From: an uncultured Eubacteriales bacterium
GTDB lineage: Bacteria; Bacillota; Clostridia; Oscillospirales; CAG-272
Direction: 5' to 3'
Length of the DNA stretch: 31,017 bases
Assembly (NCBI GenBank): GCA_934462825.1
Contig: CAKSIP010000018.1
Coordinates: forward strand, 1-31,017
Both the position numbers and the translations under genes were made by a program. The notes below the pieces were generated by a model. It did not search any database. It saw only the letters and a list, made by a program, of their open reading frames with translations, and had not been told where the DNA came from. Below, piece after piece: positions 24,954 through 31,017 of the stretch (positions are counted from its first letter, which is position 1; every line of letters begins with the position of its first letter).

Positions 24954-27209
24954 ATGACGGAGGCAGACAGAATTTTCGGATTGTTTCCCGAATTTATCAG
25001 GGAATATATCTATGCCCATTCGTGGAAGGAGCTTCGTGCGGTGCAGATTGCGGCCGCTCACACGATATTTGAAACGGATCACAACTTGCTGTTAACATCC
25101 TCAACGGCCAGCGGAAAGACGGAAGCGGCTTTTTTCCCGATCTTGGCGCGTCTGTCAGAGGAAGTGTTGCCCTCTGTGTCGGTGATTTACATTGCGCCGC
25201 TAAAAAGTCTGATCAACGATCAATTCTCGCGCATGGAAGAACTGCTGGATATGTCGGGGATTCGTGTAACCCATTGGCATGGAGATGTGGCGCAGTCGCA
25301 AAAAAACGCTCTTTTGCAAAATCCATCGGGGATTCTTCAGATTACGCCGGAATCGTTGGAAAGCCTCTTGATCAATCGCTCCAACGAGATTCCTCGGTTG
25401 TTTTCGTCCCTTCGTTACGTGATTATTGATGAAATTCATACCTTGATCGGCTCCGACCGCGGCAATCAAATTCTTTGCCAAATCAGCCGAATTTCCCGAA
25501 GCATCGGATATTCCCCCATTCGCATCGGACTTTCCGCAACGATTGGTTCTCCCGAAAAGGCGGCTGCCTGGCTGTCCGACGGTAGCGGACGAAAAACGGA
25601 CGTTCCGGTTTTTCCCGAAGAAAAAATTCGGTGGCGACTTGCTTTGGAGCATTTTTATATACAGCAAGATCAGGCGGATCAGGTATCAAGCCCGGATCGT
25701 TCCCGGGGAAATGCTGTGGCGGCGCTGGATTGCGGATATGAATATATCTACGATTGCGTGGCCGAAAAGAAATCCTTGATTTTTTCCAATTCCCGCGAAG
25801 AAACGGAATATGTAACCGCCACTATGCGCCAGATTGCTCGGATGCGCGGAGAAAAAGATCGCTTCTTGATCCATCACGGCAATCTCTCGGCCTCCCTTCG
25901 GGAGGAAGCCGAGCTAAAAATGAAAGCGGACGATGAAAACGTCGTCACTTGTGCTACTGTTACCATGGAATTGGGAATTGACATCGGGCGCTTGGAACGC
26001 ATTGTGCATAACGAAGCACCTTATACGATTTCCGGCTTTTTGCAACGGCTCGGACGCTCCGGGCGGCGCGGCCAGCCGCCGGAGATGATTGAAGTTTTTC
26101 GGGAAGAAAATCCCTTGCCCAATACACCGCTTCCTCAGTTGCTTCCTTGGAATCTTTTGCGTGCCATTGCCATTATCCAGCTCTATGCGGAAGAACGGTT
26201 TATTGAACCGCCTCGTGAAAAAAAGCTCCCCTTCAGCTTGTTGTTCCAGCAAATTTTGAGTATTTTGAGTGCCAATGGGGAACTGACTGCCAAGGCATTG
26301 GCCGAACGCATTTTGGCACTCCCGCCTTTTGCCCATGTTACCAAAGAAAATTTGCGAACACTGCTGATCGCTATGGTGCAAAACGATTATCTCCAAATCA
26401 CCGATGAAAAAACATTGATCGTCGGTCTTGCCGGCGAAAAACTGACGCGCAGCTTCAAGTTTTACGCTGTGTTTAAAGATTCGGAAGATTTTACCGTCCG
26501 ATGCGGTTCCGATGAAATCGGTACGATAACGACCTCGCCTCCGATTGGCGACCGATTTGCGCTGGCAGGCAGGGTTTGGGAAGTGGAGGAGCTGGACATT
26601 GCCCGAAAATTGATCTATGTCAAATCGGTGCAAGGAAAAATGGAGATTGCTTGGCCGGGCGACTTTGGAGAAATTCATACCCGAATCCTGGAGCGGATGA
26701 AGCAGGTGCTGGAGGAAGATACCGCGTACCCGTACCTAAAGCCGAATGCCGCCGCGCGTCTTGCCGCCGCGCGCCGCGTTGCACGCAACGCAGGCGTTTT
26801 GAGATCTCCGATTGTTTGTCTCGGAGGATACACATACTGCCTGTTTCCGTGGCTTGGGACGCGTTCCTTCCGCACGCTACGTAAATATCTGCGCTGCGCT
26901 TGCGACCGCTTCAAGCTGTCCGACATTGAGTTTGAAGGATGCTATTTTATTACTTTCAAAATGGAAAAGGGAAGCGCGGACGAGCTGATTCGCTTCTTGG
27001 CCGATCGTATAAGCCGAGACGGCGGGGTGGATCGCACCGAATTGGTGGAAAAGGGAGAAATCCCGATTTTTGATAAGTATGATACATTTTTGCCGCAAGA
27101 GCTTTTGCGGCAAGCCTATGCGGAAGATCGTCTGCAAAGCGACGAAGTGGAAAAACGCATTTTAACGTGGTTCAACAGTGAAGATATACGAAAGAGAGAC
27201 GGAGATTAA
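24954..27209 (+). CDS. Lhr-like DEIH-box superfamily II helicase, Shango SngC / BrxHI-like
   Basis: This 751-residue helicase has the core motifs Q31 (AVQIAA), I TASGKTE (51-57), Ia APLKSL (81-86), II DEIH (159-162), III SAT (194-196), V TVTMELGIDIG (335-345) and VI QRLGRSGRR (364-372). A winged-helix-like region and an Lhr-type C-terminal part follow (TRSFRTLRKYLRCACDRF, then FEGCYFITFKM). It is about half the length of full Lhr and close to the size of BrxHI-type helicases. No nuclease motif is visible. The start is ATG 24954 with GGAAGGAG 5 nt upstream, 23 nt after the ATPase gene. It probably translocates on DNA within a complex with the two upstream products. Confidence 0.92.
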   Translation: MTEADRIFGLFPEFIREYIYAHSWKELRAVQIAAAHTIFETDHNLLLTSSTASGKTEAAFFPILARLSEEVLPSVSVIYIAPLKSLINDQFSRMEELLDMSGIRVTHWHGDVAQSQKNALLQNPSGILQITPESLESLLINRSNEIPRLFSSLRYVIIDEIHTLIGSDRGNQILCQISRISRSIGYSPIRIGLSATIGSPEKAAAWLSDGSGRKTDVPVFPEEKIRWRLALEHFYIQQDQADQVSSPDRSRGNAVAALDCGYEYIYDCVAEKKSLIFSNSREETEYVTATMRQIARMRGEKDRFLIHHGNLSASLREEAELKMKADDENVVTCATVTMELGIDIGRLERIVHNEAPYTISGFLQRLGRSGRRGQPPEMIEVFREENPLPNTPLPQLLPWNLLRAIAIIQLYAEERFIEPPREKKLPFSLLFQQILSILSANGELTAKALAERILALPPFAHVTKENLRTLLIAMVQNDYLQITDEKTLIVGLAGEKLTRSFKFYAVFKDSEDFTVRCGSDEIGTITTSPPIGDRFALAGRVWEVEELDIARKLIYVKSVQGKMEIAWPGDFGEIHTRILERMKQVLEEDTAYPYLKPNAAARLAAARRVARNAGVLRSPIVCLGGYTYCLFPWLGTRSFRTLRKYLRCACDRFKLSDIEFEGCYFITFKMEKGSADELIRFLADRISRDGGVDRTELVEKGEIPIFDKYDTFLPQELLRQAYAEDRLQSDEVEKRILTWFNSEDIRKRDGD

Positions 27210-27213
27210 AAAG

Positions 27214-28338
27214 ATGCAAACAGAACTTGTGGCTACTTGCTTATTTGGATTGGAAAAAATATTGGGCGAAGAAATTGATGCGCTGGGCTGTAAACGGCTG
27301 GAAACCATGGATGGACGAATTACCTTTGCCGGTGAGCTGTCCGATATTCCGCGCGCCAATCTTTTTCTTCGCACCGCCGAGCGCATTTACATCAAGCTCG
27401 GCTCCTTTTCCGCCACTTCTTTTGAAGCGCTTTTTGAAGGAACACGAAACCTCCCTTTTGAAAATTACATTGGAGTCAAGGATGCCTTTCCCGTGAAGGG
27501 ACACTGCATCAAAAGCACCTTGTATTCGGTGCCGGATTGCCAAAGCATTATCAAAAAGGCTGTTGTGGAGCGGTTGCGCCAAAAATACGGAGTTTCATGG
27601 TTTGAAGAAACCGAAACCAAATATCAAATTGAATTTTTCCTTTTTAAGGATCAAGTGACCTTGATGATTGATACCAGCGGTGTGCCGCTTCATAAACGGG
27701 GCTACCGTCCCGTGGCCGGAGATGCCCCGTTGAGAGAAACCTTGGGTGCCGGAATTGTTTCTATTACACGGCCGCGGGAATCCGTGCTTTTATGGGATCC
27801 TTTCTGCGGATCGGGTACCATGTTGATTGAAGCGGCCATGATGATGAAAAACATAGCGCCCGGACTCGGAAGACACTTTTCTTCGGAAAGCTTTTCGTGG
27901 CTTCCGAACTGCCATTGGGTTGAGGCGAGAGAAGAAGCGCGCGATCGTAGAGTGCCTAAAACGGAATTTGAAGCGTGGGGCTCCGACTTGGATGAAAAGG
28001 TTCTGTCGTATGCCCAGGCAAGCGCTGAGCGCGCCGGTGTTTCGGATTGTATTCGCTTTTTCCATGCCGACGCAAGGACAATTCAAAAGCCGGATCGGCG
28101 TGGAACCCTGGTCTGCAATCCCCCTTACGGAGAGCGTATGATGACGGTGGAGGAAGCCGAGCGCTTGTATGTACAAATCGGCAAAGCGTTTCATAACTTC
28201 GATCCGTGGCAAATCTATGTTCTGACCTCGTGCGAACGCTTTGAAAAATTGTTCGGACGTCGCGCCGATAAAGTGCGTAAACTGTATAACGGCATGCTGC
28301 CGTGTAATCTTTATCAGTATTTTAAGCCCCGAAAATAA
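27214..28338 (+). CDS. THUMP-domain class I RNA methyltransferase (RlmL N-terminal/YpsC type)
   Basis: This 374-residue SAM-dependent enzyme begins QTELVATCLFGLEKILGEEI, has a THUMP RNA-binding domain in the first 160 residues, then a Rossmann methyltransferase with DPFCGSGTMLIEAAMM (about 194) and the catalytic NPPYGERM (about 302). NPPY enzymes of this kind make N2-methylguanosine; the family includes the m2G2445 activity of E. coli RlmL and B. subtilis YpsC. The start is ATG 27214 with GGAG 9 nt upstream. An ATG twelve codons earlier would overlap the helicase gene. It begins 4 nt after the helicase stop and so belongs to that operon, although the family is normally housekeeping. Confidence 0.93.
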   Translation: MQTELVATCLFGLEKILGEEIDALGCKRLETMDGRITFAGELSDIPRANLFLRTAERIYIKLGSFSATSFEALFEGTRNLPFENYIGVKDAFPVKGHCIKSTLYSVPDCQSIIKKAVVERLRQKYGVSWFEETETKYQIEFFLFKDQVTLMIDTSGVPLHKRGYRPVAGDAPLRETLGAGIVSITRPRESVLLWDPFCGSGTMLIEAAMMMKNIAPGLGRHFSSESFSWLPNCHWVEAREEARDRRVPKTEFEAWGSDLDEKVLSYAQASAERAGVSDCIRFFHADARTIQKPDRRGTLVCNPPYGERMMTVEEAERLYVQIGKAFHNFDPWQIYVLTSCERFEKLFGRRADKVRKLYNGMLPCNLYQYFKPRK

Positions 28339-28339
28339 A

Positions 28340-28390
28340 AAAAGGAATCTGTTAAAAAATTCAGAACGAGTTTTTTAACAGATTCCTTTT
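28340..28390. terminator. Bidirectional terminator between the methyltransferase and rsmA
   Basis: The arms 28340-28359 and 28371-28390 pair over 20 bp with AAAA at the start and TTTT at the end; three more pairs (28360-28362 with 28368-28370, one G-U) close a 5-nt loop. It ends the plus-strand operon and also serves the convergent rsmA gene. The stem core and loop are shared with the hairpins at 17798-17902. Confidence 0.88.
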
Positions 28391-28443
28391 AAAACACAGA
28401 GCCATCCCCTTACGGCGCGGAATCGATGGAAAAGCGGCGACGA

Positions 28444-29307
28444 TTAGGGCCTTTCATGCTTTTTCAGCGCATTGGCGAGGTCTATAAATTCTTCAATGGA
28501 TAGCTTTTCTCCCCGAATATCCTCTCGTAATCCTAAAGAAAGAATCGCGTCGAGGATCGTTTCCTTATCAAAGCCGGAAAGCCCGTTGGACAGAGCGTTC
28601 ACCAAGGTTTTTCGCCTTTGCTCAAAGGCGGCACGAATGACACGAAACATCAGCGCTTCATCGTCCGGCCTGTAGGGGCTTTCTTTGTAAAGCTGAATCC
28701 GTACCACGGTGGAATTGACTTTGGGAGCGGGGATAAAAGAGGAAGCGGGTACACACAAAAGCTTTTCTGCCGTTCCATAGTAATTCAGTGCGGCCGTGAT
28801 CGCGCCATATTGGCTTTTTCCCGGCTTGGCGCAAAGCCGATCGGCTACTTCGGACTGAATCATGATCGTAATAAAATCAAAGGGAATCCTGGATTCTAAC
28901 AGCATCATAAGAATCGGCGTTGTAATATAGTAGGGCAAATTGGCACAAACGGAAACGCCGCCGCTCATAAATTCGGATAGCGTACCGGCAAGATCGGCCT
29001 TCATAATGTCTTCATTGATAATCTTGACGTTATCATATTCTCCCAGTGTGTACTTAAGCACGGGAACCAGATTGCGGTCGATCTCATAAGCCACTACATT
29101 GGTATATCTCTCACACAATTCTCGTGTCAATGTGCCAATGCCGGGACCGATTTCAAGAATGGTGTTGGATTGCCTACAGCAGCAAGCGTCCGCAATTTCC
29201 TCTACAACCGTTTTGTCGGTCAGAAAATTCTGCCCAAATTCCTTCTTAAATTCAAGATGGAACGCCTTCATAATGTCCCGAACGGTTTTGATGTCGCAAA
29301 GATTCAT
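28444..29307 (-). CDS. rsmA: 16S rRNA A1518/A1519 dimethyltransferase
   Basis: RsmA (KsgA) adds four methyl groups to two adjacent adenines in helix 45 of 16S rRNA during late 30S maturation; loss gives kasugamycin resistance. The 287-residue protein has FKKEFGQNFLTD, the SAM motif ILEIGPGIGTLT, VVAYEIDRNL, the catalytic NLPYYITTPI and the C-terminal FEQRRKTLVNAL. The start is ATG 29307 with AAAGGA 8 nt upstream; the frame continues 17 codons up to an earlier ATG without such a site and overlapping the leader. It is transcribed from its own promoter and converges on the THUMP methyltransferase gene. Confidence 0.96.
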   Translation of the reverse strand: MNLCDIKTVRDIMKAFHLEFKKEFGQNFLTDKTVVEEIADACCCRQSNTILEIGPGIGTLTRELCERYTNVVAYEIDRNLVPVLKYTLGEYDNVKIINEDIMKADLAGTLSEFMSGGVSVCANLPYYITTPILMMLLESRIPFDFITIMIQSEVADRLCAKPGKSQYGAITAALNYYGTAEKLLCVPASSFIPAPKVNSTVVRIQLYKESPYRPDDEALMFRVIRAAFEQRRKTLVNALSNGLSGFDKETILDAILSLGLREDIRGEKLSIEEFIDLANALKKHERP

Positions 29308-29348
29308 AAATAAGATCCTTTCAGAAATAATGCGCTTTTTCTGCTCAA

Positions 29349-29377
29349 ATTGTACCATAAAGGCCTTAAAAATGCAA
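29349..29377 (-). promoter_or_regulatory. Promoter of rsmA
   Basis: On the minus strand TTGCAT (29372-29377), 17 nt and TACAAT (29349-29354), about 40 nt before the ATG. Its position supports the short RsmA start, because the longer frame would begin almost at the transcription start. Confidence 0.7.
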
Positions 29378-29444
29378 GAGATAAATGATAAGGTGCGTGA
29401 AAAGACAAAGAAAAAGGTCTGCGAAAGTAAAAACGGAAAAGCCG

Positions 29445-29473
29445 TTGACTTTGCTTGCTGCTTGTATTATAAT
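29445..29473 (+). promoter_or_regulatory. Promoter of the MATE transporter gene
   Basis: TTGACT (29445-29450), a 17-nt spacer and a perfect TATAAT (29468-29473). The leader to the ATG at 29561 is about 80 nt, long enough to hold a regulatory element. Confidence 0.8.
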
Positions 29474-29490
29474 ATATATAATAAAAGAAT

Positions 29491-29508
29491 GGCCCCCAAA
29501 AACGGGCC
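29491..29508 (+). promoter_or_regulatory. Small GC hairpin in the MATE leader, possible attenuator
   Basis: GGCCC (29491-29495) pairs with GGGCC (29504-29508) around an 8-nt loop, followed by GTATTTTTA. The stem is only 5 bp, so any attenuator role is tentative. Confidence 0.3.
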
Positions 29509-29560
29509 GTATTTTTATGAATTGCTTCAAATTTGCAAATGTGTCAAAAAGGATCAGAAC

Positions 29561-30940
29561 ATGTCACGATTTCTCAGCAGTGAAGAACAATATGATCGAA
29601 TGACGAAAACGCCCATTCCGAAGTTGGTTTCGTCGCTGGCGCTTCCCACCACCATCAGCATGCTTGTCACTGTTATTTATAATACAGCGGATACATACTT
29701 TGTTTCACAAATCAATAAATCCGCTTCGGCGGCCGTGGGTATGGTTTATACTTTAATGGCTGTTATTCAAGCCATCGGATATGGCCTTGGTATGGGAGCC
29801 GGGAGCCTGATTAGTCGGAAGCTCGGCGAAAAGAAGGACAGTGAAGCGGATATGTATGCCACCAGCGCTTTCTTTGCCGCGATTGGTTTCGGCGCGCTGG
29901 TAGGCTGGGGAAACCTTTTGTTTCTGGAACCGATTCTTCGATTCTTGAAATGCACGGACACCATTCTTCCGTATGCGTCCGATTATGCCCGCTATATTTT
30001 GCTGGCCGCGCCGATCAGCTGTTGCTCTTTTGTCATGAATAATACCTTGCGCGCCGAGGGCGAATCGCAGATTGCCATGTGGGGGCTTGGCATAGGCGGC
30101 CTTATCAACATTTTCCTGGATCCATTGTTTATTTTTACACTCGGCATGGGAGCCGGCGGAGCGGCCTTGGCTACAGCGATCAGCCAATGCATTAGCTTTG
30201 CGATACTCCTCGCAGTTTTCTTAACAGGAAAGTCTATCGTTAAAATTCGCTTGCGCTCGCTCAGCCATCGCCTCCGGGATTATCTGCTGATTTTTACCAC
30301 CGGTTTGCCCACCATTTGCCGGCAAGGGCTTGGAAGCCTTGCATCGGCCGTGCTGAATGTGCAGGCAGTGGTTTACGGTGACGCGGCCGTATCGGCTGTT
30401 ACTATAGCGAATAAACTGTATGTTTTGGTTAGAAACATCATTATTGGAATTGGCCAAGGCTTTCAACCGGCCGCCGGGTACAATTACAGCGCGGGAAAAC
30501 GCAAGCGAGCCTGGCAGGCGTTTACTTTTTCATCGCTTCTTGGTACGGTGGTGTGCGTAGTGTCGGCTGTTGCTCTTGCCCTTTTTTCACGCCCGTTGAT
30601 GCAGTGGTTTTGCGATGATGCCGAGGTGGTGCAAATCGGCGTGCCAACGCTCTTGTACGCCTGCGCTGTGATGCCTTTTATGGCCATTTCGACCTACGTC
30701 AACCAGCTGTATCAATGTTTGGGCTTTAAGGTGCCCGCCACCTTTCTCGCTAGTTGCCGTCAGGGAATTTTCTTTTTACCTGCGGTATGGTTACTCCCGG
30801 CCGCGATAGGATGCACCGGCGTACAAATGAGCCAGCCGGTAGCAGACCTTGCCACTTTTATCCTATCAATCCCGTTTATGATTTCGTTTTATCGGAAAAA
30901 GATCCAAACCTCTGACGCGGAATTTTCCTACAATGCATGA
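29561..30940 (+). CDS. MATE family efflux transporter
   Basis: This is a 459-residue polytopic membrane protein of the multidrug and toxic compound extrusion family, which exports cationic drugs or metabolites using Na+ or H+ gradients. The two-lobe pattern of about 12 hydrophobic helices is visible. Family landmarks are PIPKLVSSLALPTTISMLV, YNTADTYFVSQI, the GLGMGAGSLISRKLGE loop, ALATAISQCISF and, in the second lobe, GIGQGFQPAAGYNYSAGK. The start is ATG 29561 with AAAAGGA 7 nt upstream; an in-frame ATG at 29489 without a site would add 24 residues that do not look like the family. Substrate unknown. It is monocistronic as far as the window shows, with no obvious terminator before the edge. 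Confidence 0.95.
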   Translation: MSRFLSSEEQYDRMTKTPIPKLVSSLALPTTISMLVTVIYNTADTYFVSQINKSASAAVGMVYTLMAVIQAIGYGLGMGAGSLISRKLGEKKDSEADMYATSAFFAAIGFGALVGWGNLLFLEPILRFLKCTDTILPYASDYARYILLAAPISCCSFVMNNTLRAEGESQIAMWGLGIGGLINIFLDPLFIFTLGMGAGGAALATAISQCISFAILLAVFLTGKSIVKIRLRSLSHRLRDYLLIFTTGLPTICRQGLGSLASAVLNVQAVVYGDAAVSAVTIANKLYVLVRNIIIGIGQGFQPAAGYNYSAGKRKRAWQAFTFSSLLGTVVCVVSAVALALFSRPLMQWFCDDAEVVQIGVPTLLYACAVMPFMAISTYVNQLYQCLGFKVPATFLASCRQGIFFLPAVWLLPAAIGCTGVQMSQPVADLATFILSIPFMISFYRKKIQTSDAEFSYNA

Positions 30941-30986
30941 AAATTTGTCTGCGAAAAACACAAACGAAAGAAAAACCGCAGGAGGG

Positions 30987-31015
30987 TTGAATCGCACGTT
31001 AAAATGATGTATAAT
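30987..31015 (+). promoter_or_regulatory. Promoter at the right edge
   Basis: TTGAAT (30987-30992), 17 nt and perfect TATAAT (31010-31015) point to a plus-strand gene that starts beyond the window. It lies 46 nt after the MATE stop codon. Confidence 0.65.
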
Positions 31016-31017
31016 AT

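Noticed and set aside
21595..28338. Genomic island boundaries around the TerB operon
   Set aside because: I looked for tRNA genes, integrases, transposases and obvious flanking direct repeats and saw none; base composition by eye resembles the neighbours.
29099..29560. 154-codon open extension before the MATE start
   Set aside because: It is antisense to rsmA and crosses the MATE promoter; the ATG at 29561 has a good binding site and the family start.

Overview
The window looks like chromosome of a Gram-positive Firmicute of class Clostridia, most likely an Oscillospirales/Ruminococcaceae-type organism with roughly balanced GC. The indications are strong purine-rich ribosome binding sites, sigma-A promoters with near-consensus boxes 16-18 nt apart, a type II pantothenate kinase, WhiA, a YjjG-type HAD nucleotidase, Sua5 next to release factor 1, and a TerB-N protein / ATPase / Lhr-like helicase trio. 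The assignment is inference from gene content; there is no rRNA in the window. I saw no tRNA, rRNA, CRISPR array, insertion sequence or integrase. The longest gene-free stretch is about 250 nt.

Layout. (1) 1-7504, minus strand: seven closely spaced genes that read as one operon from a promoter at 7582-7610: Gfo/Idh oxidoreductase, coaE, a lytic transglycosylase, an M18 aminopeptidase, prfA, sua5 and a type IIA topoisomerase A subunit cut by the window edge. (2) 7653-13936, plus strand: yjjG-like nucleotidase, murB, whiA and dnaE, from a divergent promoter. This resembles the clostridial murB-rapZ-yvcK-whiA-(HPr)-dnaE cluster but lacks rapZ, yvcK and HPr. (3) 13943-17902: a small secreted protein facing dnaE, a class A penicillin-binding protein, and a lipoprotein with its own strong promoter and two tandem hairpins behind it. 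(4) 17976-21551: a putative glycoside hydrolase, a NagD-like HAD phosphatase and, divergently, coaW. (5) 21595-28338: an operon with a consensus promoter encoding a TerB-N/TerB-C protein, a BrxD-like (DUF2791) ATPase and an Lhr-like DEIH helicase, followed after 4 nt by a THUMP-domain rRNA methyltransferase. (6) 28444-30940: rsmA (ksgA) and, divergently, a MATE transporter; another promoter lies at the right edge.

Most of the window is housekeeping: CoA synthesis (coaW, coaE), cell wall (murB, PBP1A, lytic transglycosylase), replication and topology (dnaE, topoisomerase), and translation (prfA, sua5, rsmA, the THUMP methyltransferase). The accessory-looking element is the TerB/ATPase/helicase trio. 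Its composition matches the three-gene anti-phage system Shango, although it sits here between housekeeping genes with no mobile-element marks. A second pattern is a set of related hairpins with a shared loop and stem core at 17798-17902 and 28340-28390.
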